From: JAYPWI01 sp038135065
GTDB taxonomy: Bacteria; Actinomycetota; Acidimicrobiia; Acidimicrobiales; Poriferisodalaceae
Length of the DNA stretch: 64,000 bases
NCBI GenBank assembly: GCA_038135065.1
Contig: JAYPWI010000003.1
Span: forward strand, 1-64,000
Direction of reading: 5' to 3'
Shown: in pieces, positions 9,894 through 18,050 of the stretch
How the letters are laid out: every line of letters begins with the position of its first letter
Numbering within the stretch: the first letter of the stretch is position 1
Position numbers and translations under genes: made by a program
The notes under the pieces: model-generated
The model's database searches: none
Seen by the model: only the letters and a program-made list of their open reading frames with translations
Told to the model about the DNA's origin: nothing

Positions 9894-9909
9894 TCGAACA
9901 TATGTTCGC
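9894..9909. promoter_or_regulatory. LexA operator (SOS box)
   Basis: TCGAACATATGTTCGC contains a perfect CGAAC-N4-GTTCG inverted repeat. It matches the Gram-positive consensus CGAACN4GTTCG and, at 15 of 16 bases, the mycobacterial TCGAACN4GTTCGA. It sits between two divergent genes: 18 bp from the start of the unknown 113-residue protein (minus strand) and 54 bp from the 2-hydroxyacid dehydrogenase start (plus strand). The minus-strand gene is the better target on spacing. Confidence 0.85.
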
Positions 9910-9951
9910 CAGCCGTCGCCGGCCCTCGACCGCCGAGCCACAAGGGGCGAC

Positions 9952-9957
9952 TACGGT
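9952..9957 (+). promoter_or_regulatory. Candidate leaderless -10 box (TACGGT)
   Basis: TACGGT ends 6 nt before the ATG at 9964. The local sequence CTACGGTGCC is the same as in front of the gene at 3344. Confidence 0.5.
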
Positions 9958-9963
9958 GCCCGC

Positions 9964-10887
9964 ATGGATCGTCCCCTGATCGCCGTCGAACCCAATTGCT
10001 GGCGTAGGGCCTCGCTGGTCGACGCCGTCGAGGCAGGAGGCGGCACCGTTGTCGGCCCCGATCGGGCACATGGCCTGGTCTGGGCGGAGCCAGCCAAGGC
10101 GCACCTCCTCCCGCCCATCCTGGACGAGCACCGGGGTATCGACTGGGTGCAACTGCCCTACGCAGGGATCGAACCCTTCATCGACATGCTCCGAGCCCGT
10201 CCCGACCTGCAATGGACCTGCGGAAAGGGCGTCTACGCAGCGCCGGTGGCCGAACACATCCTCATGCTCGCCCTGGCAGGCCTACGGGGTCTGGCCACCT
10301 ACGCCCGGGCTCGGACCTGGGAGGCTCCGCAGGGACGGAACCTCTTCGGGGCACGAGTGACCATCCTCGGCGGCGGCGGCATCACCGAAGAGCTCCTCCC
10401 TCTGCTGGCCCCGTTCCGATGCGAGATCACCGTGGTTCGCAACAGAGTGGAGCCCCTTGCAGGCGCTGCGCGGGTGCTGGGAGCCGACGCCCTCCACGAG
10501 GTGCTGCCGAGCACCGATCTGTTGGTGCTGGCCCTGGCACTCACCCCCGAGACCACGGGCATCATCGGAGCCACCGAGCTGGCTCTGCTGCCATCCCACG
10601 CATGGATCGTCAACCTTGCTCGAGGCGGTCACATCGTGACCGACGATCTCGTCGCCAGCCTCCACGCCGAGGCCATCGGTGGAGCCGCCCTCGACGTCAC
10701 CGACCCCGAGCCCCTGCCCGACGGGCATCCACTCTGGGATCTCCCGAACTGCCTCATCACCCCGCACATCGGCAACACCCCCGAGATGGGGCTGGAACTC
10801 CTCGCTACCCGGGTCACCGAGAACGTGCGACGTCGCGCCGAGGGCGAAGAACTCCTCGGACCGGTAGACGTCGAACTGGGCTACTGA
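9964..10887 (+). CDS. D-isomer-specific 2-hydroxyacid dehydrogenase family protein
   Basis: A 307-residue NAD(P)-dependent oxidoreductase that should interconvert a 2-oxoacid and a D-2-hydroxyacid. The catalytic triad is present: R220 (NLARGG), E249 (VTDPEPLP) and H268 (TPHIGN). The Rossmann motif VTILGGGGITEELL starts near residue 132. The frame is open upstream to 9565, but only the ATG at 9964 gives the proper N-terminus, and a TACGGT box precedes it. Substrate unknown; glyoxylate/hydroxypyruvate, phosphoglycerate-like or lactate are options. The LexA box 54 bp upstream could also influence it, less likely than for the divergent gene. Confidence 0.85.
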   Translation: MDRPLIAVEPNCWRRASLVDAVEAGGGTVVGPDRAHGLVWAEPAKAHLLPPILDEHRGIDWVQLPYAGIEPFIDMLRARPDLQWTCGKGVYAAPVAEHILMLALAGLRGLATYARARTWEAPQGRNLFGARVTILGGGGITEELLPLLAPFRCEITVVRNRVEPLAGAARVLGADALHEVLPSTDLLVLALALTPETTGIIGATELALLPSHAWIVNLARGGHIVTDDLVASLHAEAIGGAALDVTDPEPLPDGHPLWDLPNCLITPHIGNTPEMGLELLATRVTENVRRRAEGEELLGPVDVELGY

Positions 10888-10902
10888 ACCCCGTGGGTCC
10901 GT

Positions 10903-13278
10903 TCAGCTCCGCAATACGGCTGGATGGGCTGCCTGCACGGCGTCGATGCACCGCTGGCGGATCCCACCGACCTCGTCGTCGGTCATGGTGTGATCGGCAG
11001 CCTGCAGCCGCAGGGTGAACGCCAACGACCGACGGCCCTCGCCGAGCCGGTCACCCCGGTAGACGTCGAACAGGCGGATCTCCACCAGCTCGTCGGCCGC
11101 CGCAAGCACCAACGTCGACTCGATGGCCGAGGCCTGGGTGCTGTCCTCCACCACAAAGGCCAGATCGATATCGCTCGACGGGTAGGTCGAGACCAGGCGG
11201 TAGGCCCGATCACCTGCTGCCCGAGCGGCAGCCAGCACCGCGTCCAGATCGACGTCGATCCAGCCACAACGTTCGGAGACCCCGTGCGCCTCGAGGACCC
11301 CGGGGTCGACCTCACCAACCACTCCGACTTCGGCTCCGTCGACGAGCACCAGCGCCGCTCGAGTGGGGTGCAGCCCTGGGGCATCGTCGACGTTGACCAA
11401 CTCCGCTACGACCCCCAGGCCAGCGGCAATGGTTCGCCACAACGACGTGGCCTCGACCGCGTCGCAATCTGCGACGATGACAGCCAAACGCTCTCGCTCA
11501 TCAGGCAGCACCGACCCTGGGGGCGGCGCGCCGAACACGGCTCCGATCTCGAAGAGGCGAACCCCCTGGTTCCGGTGGGAAGCGTTGTAGCCCACCGCCC
11601 TCAGGAGACCAGGCAGCAGCGACGGTCGGAGTACCGACTCCTCCACCGCGAGGGGGTTCAGCAGCCGGACCGGAGCCTCGACGTCCAGACCGGCTCGTTC
11701 GACGTCGCCAGGCGCCAAAAACGGGTTGGGCATGGCCTCGTACAGGCCCGCACCGACGAGGACCTGACGAAGATGCCGCCGAAGTTTCTGCCGCGGGGTG
11801 AGGTGACCGGCGTCCGGCGAGCGGGGGACCGACGTTCCGAGGCGGCCGTAGCCGTAGTGACGCGCGACCTCCTCCGCCACGTCGGTCTCGGTTTCCGTAT
11901 CAGGCCTGAACGAGGGAATCGTGACCCGTTGCACGTCGTCGTCCGCAGTGGGCTGCACCTCGAACCCAATGGGGGTGAGCAGGTCATGGACCTCGCTCGA
12001 CGTGAAGTCCCGACCCAGCACATGGCCCATGCGGGAGGTCCGCACAGGCACGGTCACCGGGGAGGGCAGCGCACCGAGCTCGTCCACCCGGCCCCGATCG
12101 ACGACGACGCCGCCCGGTGTGATCTCGTTGAGGAGCTGACAGAACCGGTCCGCCGCTCGGTCGAGCAGCTGCCAGTCGGTACCCCGCTCGAACCGTGACG
12201 ACGCTTCGGAACGCAGACCGAGACGCTGCGACGTACGAGCGATGGACTCGCGGTCCCACCAGGCAACCTCGAGCAGGACTGCCTCGGTCTCCGCCGAGAT
12301 CTCGGTGGTGGCCCCGCCCATTACCCCGGCGATGCCCACCGGCCGATCGGCACCGTCCACGATGAGGCCGTCCCCGGCACGCACTTCGCGCTCCTGGTCG
12401 TCGAGGGTGGTGAGCCGCTCGACCCCTCTCGCCCGCCGGACACCAAGCTTGCCCTCTGGCACGAGGGCCAGGTCGTAGGTGTGGTTGGGTGCTCCCAACT
12501 CGAGCATCACGTAGTTCGACACGTCGACCACCGAGTTGATGGCCCGCATACCGGCCAGGGCCAGTCGCATCTGCATCCATTGGGGGGACACTCCGACCTC
12601 GACACCACGGATCACCCGCGCAACGAACCGTCCGCAGAGATCGGGGTCGATGATCTCGACGGCGCACGAGGCGGCCACCTCCGGACCCGAGTCGACCACC
12701 TGTGGCTCGGGGATGGCGAAGGGGAGGCCGAGTCGGGCCGCTAGATCACGTGCGACCCCGGCCACCGACATCGCGTCGGGCCGATTGGGGTTGATCTCGA
12801 GATCGAACAGCACGTCCCCCGCCAGGCCCAATTGCTCCATCAGCGAGACCCCGAGGTCCATTCCGTCGGGCAGGATCAGGATGCCGTCGTGATCGCTGCC
12901 CAGCCCGATCTCTGCCGCCGAGCAGCACATCCCGTTGGAGTCCTCGCCCCGCATGCGCCGGGTGGCGATCTCCATGCCGTTCGGCATCACCGTGCCCACC
13001 GTGGCGAAGGGGATGAGGTCGCCGACCTGCATGTTGAAGGCCCCGCAGCACACCTGCAGCGGCACGCCGTCACCCGAATCCACATCGACCAACTGGATTC
13101 GATCGGCCTTGGGGTGGGGTCGAAGGTCCACGACGCGAGCCACCACGATCCCGGGCAGTGGATCGATGACGCGCATCTCTTCCACCGCCATGCCCAGATC
13201 GCTCAAGTGCACGGCCAGTTCGGCGGGGTCACCTTCGATCGGAGCAAACTCCCGTAGCCACGACAACAACACCTTCAC
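10903..13278 (-). CDS. pheT: Phenylalanine-tRNA ligase beta subunit
   Basis: Beta chain of the alpha2-beta2 phenylalanyl-tRNA synthetase (791 aa). N-terminal tRNA-binding OB domain at about 40-150 (GIVVARVVDLRPHPKADRIQ), then the B3/B4 editing region, the B5 DNA-binding-like domain (TRRMGHVLGR on), the catalytic-like core, and a C-terminal FDX-ACB domain that holds the tRNA anticodon stem (from YPSSDIDLAFVVE to the end). The start is the GTG at 13278, with a GGGGAGGT ribosome binding site 6-7 nt upstream, rather than the more upstream open frame. It follows pheS by 16 bp. Confidence 0.97.
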   Translation of the reverse strand: MKVLLSWLREFAPIEGDPAELAVHLSDLGMAVEEMRVIDPLPGIVVARVVDLRPHPKADRIQLVDVDSGDGVPLQVCCGAFNMQVGDLIPFATVGTVMPNGMEIATRRMRGEDSNGMCCSAAEIGLGSDHDGILILPDGMDLGVSLMEQLGLAGDVLFDLEINPNRPDAMSVAGVARDLAARLGLPFAIPEPQVVDSGPEVAASCAVEIIDPDLCGRFVARVIRGVEVGVSPQWMQMRLALAGMRAINSVVDVSNYVMLELGAPNHTYDLALVPEGKLGVRRARGVERLTTLDDQEREVRAGDGLIVDGADRPVGIAGVMGGATTEISAETEAVLLEVAWWDRESIARTSQRLGLRSEASSRFERGTDWQLLDRAADRFCQLLNEITPGGVVVDRGRVDELGALPSPVTVPVRTSRMGHVLGRDFTSSEVHDLLTPIGFEVQPTADDDVQRVTIPSFRPDTETETDVAEEVARHYGYGRLGTSVPRSPDAGHLTPRQKLRRHLRQVLVGAGLYEAMPNPFLAPGDVERAGLDVEAPVRLLNPLAVEESVLRPSLLPGLLRAVGYNASHRNQGVRLFEIGAVFGAPPPGSVLPDERERLAVIVADCDAVEATSLWRTIAAGLGVVAELVNVDDAPGLHPTRAALVLVDGAEVGVVGEVDPGVLEAHGVSERCGWIDVDLDAVLAAARAAGDRAYRLVSTYPSSDIDLAFVVEDSTQASAIESTLVLAAADELVEIRLFDVYRGDRLGEGRRSLAFTLRLQAADHTMTDDEVGGIRQRCIDAVQAAHPAVLRS

Positions 13279-13294
13279 GTCGTTACCTCCCCGC

Positions 13295-14365
13295 TCAGAA
13301 CTGTCCGAGGAACCGGACGTCGTTGGTGTACATGTCACGGAGGTCGTCGATGCCGTGACGCATGAGGGCGAGGCGATCGATACCGAAGCCGAACGCGAAG
13401 CCCGTCCACTCCTCGCTGTCGATTCCGCAGTTGGACAACACGTTGGGATGCACCATCCCGCAGCCGCCCAACTCGATCCAACCCGTGCGCTGGCAGGTCT
13501 GGCAACCGTCCCCTTCGCAGATCACGCAGGTGATGTCGAACTCCGCCGATGGTTCGGTGAACGGGAAGTAGCTGGGGCGCAGCCTGCTACGGATGGCGCT
13601 GCCGAAGTAGGCAGAGGTGAACTCATCGAGGGTGCCCGCCAGATCCCGGAAGCTGATGCCTCGATCCACCACCAGACCCTCGATCTGATGGAAGACCGGC
13701 ATGTGGCTGGCATCGGCGGTGTCCCGCCGGAAGACACGCCCTGGGCACACGGTGTAGATGGGGGGCTCCTGGGCTTCCATCACCCTGATCTGCACGGGCG
13801 AGGTATGGGTTCGCAGCAGCACGTTGGTCGCCTCGCCCCCCTCGCCGTCGCCGATCTCGGTGCGCTCACCGAGATCGAGGTAGATCGTGTCGAACATCGA
13901 CCGGGCGGGATGAGCGGCGGGCAGGTTGAGCGCCTCGAAGTTGTACCAGTCGGTTTCTGCTTGGGGGCCCTCCGACACGGTGAATCCCATGCCGACGAAC
14001 ACGTCCTCGAGCCGCTCGGTGGCCTGGGTGACCAGGTGCAGGTGGCCCCGCTCCTCGCCACCCGGGGACTCGCTCAGGTCGAGACGTTCTTCCTCGAGCT
14101 GGGCTCTACGAGCGGCCCCGAGGTAGGCCGCCTTGGCCTGCTCGTGTGCGCTCCGTACGGCCTCCTGGGCTTCGTTGAGGGCCTGGCCGACTGCCGCTCG
14201 GTCGGCCGCATCCACCTGCCCCATGAGCCGCTTCAGGCCACCCAGTGCAGACTTCTTCCCGAACAGCTGTGATTCGATGGTTGACAGATGGTCGAGGTCC
14301 ACAGCGGCGGCGATGGCGTCCAAGCAAGCCGACCTGGCGTCGGCGATCTCGTCGTAGACAGTCAC
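13295..14365 (-). CDS. pheS: Phenylalanine-tRNA ligase alpha subunit
   Basis: Catalytic alpha chain of phenylalanyl-tRNA synthetase (356 aa), class II. An N-terminal coiled coil binds tRNA (about 1-90). Motif 2 is the FRRDTADASHMPVFHQIEG stretch and motif 3 is GFAFGFGIDRLALMRHGI. The conserved CQTCQRTGWIELGGCGMVHP region is intact. The GTG start at 14365 is preceded by a TACGAT box 8 nt upstream and no ribosome binding site, so pheS may have its own leaderless start inside the infC-pheT cluster. Confidence 0.97.
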   Translation of the reverse strand: MTVYDEIADARSACLDAIAAAVDLDHLSTIESQLFGKKSALGGLKRLMGQVDAADRAAVGQALNEAQEAVRSAHEQAKAAYLGAARRAQLEEERLDLSESPGGEERGHLHLVTQATERLEDVFVGMGFTVSEGPQAETDWYNFEALNLPAAHPARSMFDTIYLDLGERTEIGDGEGGEATNVLLRTHTSPVQIRVMEAQEPPIYTVCPGRVFRRDTADASHMPVFHQIEGLVVDRGISFRDLAGTLDEFTSAYFGSAIRSRLRPSYFPFTEPSAEFDITCVICEGDGCQTCQRTGWIELGGCGMVHPNVLSNCGIDSEEWTGFAFGFGIDRLALMRHGIDDLRDMYTNDVRFLGQF

Positions 14366-14373
14366 GGCCTGCC

Positions 14374-14379
14374 ATCGTA
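14374..14379 (-). promoter_or_regulatory. Candidate leaderless -10 box (TACGAT)
   Basis: On the minus strand TACGAT lies 8 nt before the pheS GTG start, in the 64-bp gap after trmH. Confidence 0.45.
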
Positions 14380-14429
14380 CGGCAGCGGCCCCCGGGCCCC
14401 ACGGTTCACCGGGCCCCGCCTCGCGCCTC

Positions 14430-15158
14430 TCACCGCATGCGGTACATGAGGATGCCGGCGGTGACGGCCACGTTGAGAGACTCCACCGGGTCGGCCATCG
14501 GCACCGACACCTCCAGGTCCACAGCTCCCAGCGCAGCTACTGACAGGCCGTGCCCCTCGCTCCCCAGCACCAGGGTCATCAGCGGCTCGGGCACCAACCC
14601 TTCGATGTCCACCGCCCCGCCGGCTACCGCCCCGACCCGTCGGTGGCCAGCAGCACCGAGCACGGCCAAGGCCGACGCAGTCTCGACCCGCCGCACCACG
14701 TCGAGGGCGAACACTGCCCCGGCGCTGGCTCGAACGGCCCGGGGACTCCACAGATCCGCCGTGCCCGTGCCCGCCACGACAGCCCCGAAGCCAGCTGCGG
14801 CTGCGGTTCGGACCACTGCCCCAGCGTTGCCGGGATCCTGTATTCCATCGAGCACGACAACCCGCCGGTGGGCACCAACGACCTCTGACGCTGCGTCAGA
14901 TCGCTCCACGACGGCGATGACGCCTTGGGGGGAGTCCGTATCAGCCAGGCGGTCGAGCACGCGACCATCCACTTCTTCGACCACGGTGTCGCTACCAAAC
15001 AGACGCCGCGCATCGTCGATCCGGTCCGGTCGGGCGTACGCCTCCACGACCCGAGCCCCACAGCCCAATGCCGTGGCAATCGGGCGCGGCCCCTCCACGA
15101 CGGCCCACGACGCCTCGTCGCGCGTTCTGCGGTCTCGAACGAGTCGCCCGAGGCGCAC
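14430..15158 (-). CDS. TrmH-family (SpoU) RNA 2'-O-methyltransferase
   Basis: SPOUT-class RNA ribose methyltransferase. An N-terminal substrate-binding domain (VVEGPRPIATAL) precedes the trefoil-knot domain with all three SpoU motifs: the GIQDPGNAGAVVRTAAAAGF stretch, VLGSEGHGLS, and VPMADPVESLNVAVTAGIL. The usual target is 23S rRNA, but the exact nucleotide is unknown. The frame is open to 15368, through rplT. Possible starts near the rplT stop are a CTG overlapping it (15188), TTG (15161) and GTG (15158); I list the GTG, giving 242 aa. Its place between rplT and pheS is common in Actinobacteria. Confidence 0.85.
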   Translation of the reverse strand: MRLGRLVRDRRTRDEASWAVVEGPRPIATALGCGARVVEAYARPDRIDDARRLFGSDTVVEEVDGRVLDRLADTDSPQGVIAVVERSDAASEVVGAHRRVVVLDGIQDPGNAGAVVRTAAAAGFGAVVAGTGTADLWSPRAVRASAGAVFALDVVRRVETASALAVLGAAGHRRVGAVAGGAVDIEGLVPEPLMTLVLGSEGHGLSVAALGAVDLEVSVPMADPVESLNVAVTAGILMYRMR

Positions 15159-15184
15159 CAAACGAGGATGGCGGGCGCCGAGGG

Positions 15185-15547
15185 TCAGCTGGCCTGCCTT
15201 GCGGCCTCGGCCTGCTCTGCAAGCCGGGCAAACGCTGCGGGGTCGTGGACGGCCAGATCGGCCAGGATCTTCCGGTCGACCTCGATGCCGGCAGCCGACA
15301 ACCCGCTGATCAGACGGCTGTACGTGGTCCCGTTCTGACGGGCCGCCGCATTGATGCGTTGGATCCACAGACGACGGAACTCGCCCTTACGGGCCCGACG
15401 GTCACGGAACGCGTACTGGCCACTGTGCATGACCTGTTCGTTCGCAGCCCGATACGACCTGGACTTGTTGCCGTAGTACCCCTTTGCCCGCTCGAGGGTT
15501 GCCTTCCGGCTCTTACGACCCGCGACCGAGCGCTTGACTCGTGCCAT
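15185..15547 (-). CDS. rplT: 50S ribosomal protein L20
   Basis: Large-subunit protein L20 (120 aa), needed early in 50S assembly and binding 23S rRNA. The basic N-terminus MARVKRSVAGRKSRKATLER and the globular part (RRLWIQRINAAARQNGTTYSRLI) are standard. An AGGAG site precedes the ATG. It is the third gene of the infC-rpmI-rplT operon. Confidence 0.98.
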   Translation of the reverse strand: MARVKRSVAGRKSRKATLERAKGYYGNKSRSYRAANEQVMHSGQYAFRDRRARKGEFRRLWIQRINAAARQNGTTYSRLISGLSAAGIEVDRKILADLAVHDPAAFARLAEQAEAARQAS

Positions 15548-15579
15548 TGCTCAGATTCTCCTACTGCTCGTGCAGCCCG

Positions 15580-15774
15580 TCACTTCCCCAGCATCTTGTT
15601 GATGCGGGGCTGATCGGCCTTGTGGACGTCGCCCTCGATGGCGAGACGACGCTTGCGGTTCCCCGACTTCTTCTCGAGGATGTGGTTCCTGTTCTGCTTG
15701 CGACGCACCAACTTGCCGCTTCCGGTGGTCCGGAACCGCTTCTTGGCACCGCTGTGGGTCTTCATCTTGGGCAT
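15580..15774 (-). CDS. rpmI: 50S ribosomal protein L35
   Basis: Large-subunit protein L35 (64 aa), small and very basic: starts MPKMKTHSGAKKRFRTTGSG and ends with RINKMLGK, both family hallmarks. A CCAGGAGCACGCC ribosome binding site precedes the ATG. It lies between infC and rplT in the conserved operon. Confidence 0.98.
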   Translation of the reverse strand: MPKMKTHSGAKKRFRTTGSGKLVRRKQNRNHILEKKSGNRKRRLAIEGDVHKADQPRINKMLGK

Positions 15775-15837
15775 GGCGTGCTCCTGGTGTGAGAGGGATA
15801 GTGGGGCCGGGCTGTCACCCGGCCGTGTTCGAGCGAC

Positions 15838-16503
15838 TCAGTCCTCGCTGGGTTCGCTCTCGGGCGCAGGTGAGGCTGCGGGCGTGGTCTGCGTGCGCTG
15901 CTGTGCCTGCTTGTCGGGGCTGAGCACCATCGTCATGTTCCGCCCGTCCAGTTTCGGAAACTGGTCGACCTTGCCGACATGGCTGACCGCGTCGGCGACC
16001 CGCTCGAGGATTTCCCGTCCGAGTTCGGGATGGAAGACCTCCCGGCCCCGGAACATGATGGTGATCTTGACCTTGTGACCTTCGGCCAAGAACTTGTCGA
16101 CCTTGTCCGTCTTGGTTCTGAAGTCGCCCGAGCCGATCTTGGGTCGATACTTCATCTCCTTGAGCGAGACGTGACTCGCCTTGCGTCGGGACTCTTTGGC
16201 CCGCTGGGCGGCTTCGTACTTGTACTTGCCGTAGTCCATGATCCGGCAGACCGGCGGGTTGGCGTTGGCTGCCACTTCCACCAGGTCCAGATCGAGCCCC
16301 CGGGCGATATTGAGGGCTTCGGGAAGCGGTTTGATACCGATCTGCTCCCCATCGGGAGCGACCAATCGAACCTCCCGGGCCCGGATCCGCTCATTGATCC
16401 GGGCGTCGCCGTCCTCGACCCGTGCTATGACCGCACTCGCTTGTCCAAAGGATTGTCTCCTGGTCCGTTGTCGTTGCCCCCGACAAACGACGAAGGCCGA
16501 CAT
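15838..16503 (-). CDS. infC: Translation initiation factor IF-3
   Basis: IF-3 binds the 30S subunit and monitors start-codon choice. The conserved body begins at INERIRAREVRLV (residue 36), with the IMDYGKYKYE hallmark, and ends in a low-complexity acidic tail (TTPAASPAPESEPSED). The only ATG/GTG/TTG start giving the whole N-domain is the ATG at 16503 (221 aa), leaving an unusual basic extension of about 35 residues. A CACAAT box 6 nt before the ATG fits a leaderless start. An in-frame ATA at 16428 would give a more usual length, and infC is known to use rare start codons in other bacteria, so the start is unsettled. Confidence 0.93.
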   Translation of the reverse strand: MSAFVVCRGQRQRTRRQSFGQASAVIARVEDGDARINERIRAREVRLVAPDGEQIGIKPLPEALNIARGLDLDLVEVAANANPPVCRIMDYGKYKYEAAQRAKESRRKASHVSLKEMKYRPKIGSGDFRTKTDKVDKFLAEGHKVKITIMFRGREVFHPELGREILERVADAVSHVGKVDQFPKLDGRNMTMVLSPDKQAQQRTQTTPAASPAPESEPSED

Positions 16504-16626
16504 CCTCGAATTGTGATGTCCGCCAATACCGCAGGAGCAGGCCCTCAGGGACTGTCACGCCGCAACCACAGCTCGCCCGAGGCGGCCGGGTGGAGGAAAC
16601 CTCACTTGTCTCGGTTGTCGAACTTC

Positions 16627-16632
16627 TAGGGT
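16627..16632 (+). promoter_or_regulatory. Candidate leaderless -10 box (TAGGGT)
   Basis: TAGGGT ends 6 nt before the ATG at 16639. A TTGTCT lies about 15 nt further upstream as a possible -35. The 135-bp region is divergent with infC. Confidence 0.5.
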
Positions 16633-16638
16633 AGCAGG

Positions 16639-17049
16639 ATGAGCAGTTTCTGGACACCTCAAGGCGAACACCAGGTTCCCCCCGATGATGCGGACCCAGC
16701 CTCCGTTCCCTCCCCAGAGCAGGATGGGTGGCCCCAACCGGACCCCGAGACGGTCGCCGAGATGGAGGCGGAGCTCCGTCAAGCCCAGGAACAGTTGTTG
16801 CAGGTACCGGCAGCACAGGTGGTGGAGAACCACCTCATCGGGTTGTACGAATTGGCCGCGATCCACCTCCGGGCAGCTCCCCCCAACCTCGACGAGGCAC
16901 GCCTCCCCATCGACGCGATGGGGCTCATCGTCGAGAACCTGGGGGACCGGCTTCCAAATGCCGAAGCGCTCTCCGCCGCCCTGCATCAGATCCGTATGGC
17001 CTACGTCGAACTCCACAGCCAGGCCAGCGGCGGGATGCACGACGAGTGA
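16639..17049 (+). CDS. DUF1844-like small conserved protein
   Basis: A 136-residue acidic protein of unknown function. After a disordered proline/acid-rich N-terminus (about 1-40), residues 55-128 are helical: NHLIGLYELAAIHL, DEARLPIDAMGLIVENLGDRL and IRMAYVELHS. This resembles the DUF1844 pattern (a helix with LGL, then A-x-x-x-ID, then LRLAYV). No signal peptide or catalytic motif is visible. It is divergent from infC and convergent with the M15 peptidase. Confidence 0.6.
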   Translation: MSSFWTPQGEHQVPPDDADPASVPSPEQDGWPQPDPETVAEMEAELRQAQEQLLQVPAAQVVENHLIGLYELAAIHLRAAPPNLDEARLPIDAMGLIVENLGDRLPNAEALSAALHQIRMAYVELHSQASGGMHDE

Positions 17050-17071
17050 GTGCGCCGATGCTCCGACGCCC

Positions 17072-18037
17072 TCAACGCCCGTCGACCGAGAAGTGCATGT
17101 AGTCCTCGGACGAGGACCATCTTCCGCCCCAGCCCCACCCGATGCTGTCGAAGAGGCCGACGACGGCATCCCCCTCGAGGATCATCCCGGGTCGCTCGTC
17201 GCTCCGATCCAGATACGCCTCAGCAAGCTCGGGAAGGATCAACTCGCCCTTGCGGTAGGGGTTGTGGAATGGGTTGATGTCGATGGCCAGGCCGAACGCA
17301 TGATTCGACCAGCGACCTGACCCGCCGACGGCGGCCCGACACTCGAAGCTCGAGGTGATATTGCTGTCCCCAGTCGGGGGGTCCGTCCAGAACGAGGCCG
17401 GCATCACCGCCATCTCCTCGATGGGGAAATCCAGTTCGAACAGTGCTTCGAATACGGCAATCGTCTCTTCCACGACGGCGACGTTCACGATCATCTCCCC
17501 CGTATGCACGCCTCCGTCGAAACCACGAAACGTCATGGTGAGATACCGCAACTCGTCGACGCTGACCGGGCATCCCGGCTGCCAGGTCGAGCGGGCGAGA
17601 ACATCGTCTGGCACCAGTTCCACCGTCGCCGCGAATACCGGCGCGTCGGGGGGATCCAAGACGTCCACCGAAGAGAGCCGGCGGTCCCGGAGTTCGACAG
17701 GAGTCGGTCGTGCGACACCATAATTGGTGCCCGGAACGAGCTCGGTGAGGGGGGTGCCGAGATAGGCCGGCCGGAGATAGCGGGGGTCCACCGGGGTGGT
17801 CGACGGCACGTCGGATCTGGCAGTCGGTTCGGTCGGGCTGACCTGAGCTGTGGTCGGCGCCTGTCCGTCAAGGGGCTGGCCGATGCCACTGGCCACCTTT
17901 GGTGGACCACCATCACGCCCCACGCCCCCGGTTTCCGGCGCAACGGGGTTCGGCCCAGGGCCCGAACCTGCGACGCAGGCGCCGCTGAGGATCAGCAGCA
18001 GGGCAACGAGGGCGCTCCGCCCACCGGCTCGCCGCAC
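17072..18037 (-). CDS. Secreted M15-family D-alanyl-D-alanine carboxypeptidase-like protein
   Basis: A 321-residue exported peptidoglycan peptidase. An N-terminal signal (RR, then ALVALLLILSGAC) ends at C21, a near-lipobox, so it may be a lipoprotein. A proline/threonine-rich linker follows (to about 90). The C-terminal catalytic domain carries the M15 zinc signatures: SNHAFGLAIDINPFHNPY (His and Asp ligands), GWGWGG, and the final EDYMHF histidine. The family cuts peptidoglycan stem peptides (VanY, L-Ala-D-Glu endopeptidases). It starts with GTG 13 bp after hisG, an unusual operon partner. Confidence 0.85.
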   Translation of the reverse strand: MRRAGGRSALVALLLILSGACVAGSGPGPNPVAPETGGVGRDGGPPKVASGIGQPLDGQAPTTAQVSPTEPTARSDVPSTTPVDPRYLRPAYLGTPLTELVPGTNYGVARPTPVELRDRRLSSVDVLDPPDAPVFAATVELVPDDVLARSTWQPGCPVSVDELRYLTMTFRGFDGGVHTGEMIVNVAVVEETIAVFEALFELDFPIEEMAVMPASFWTDPPTGDSNITSSFECRAAVGGSGRWSNHAFGLAIDINPFHNPYRKGELILPELAEAYLDRSDERPGMILEGDAVVGLFDSIGWGWGGRWSSSEDYMHFSVDGR

Positions 18038-18050
18038 CCAGTGACCTTGC

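Noticed and set aside
16426..16428. ATA as the true infC start codon
   Set aside because: No good ribosome binding site in front; kept only as an alternative because the ATG at 16503 has better upstream signals.
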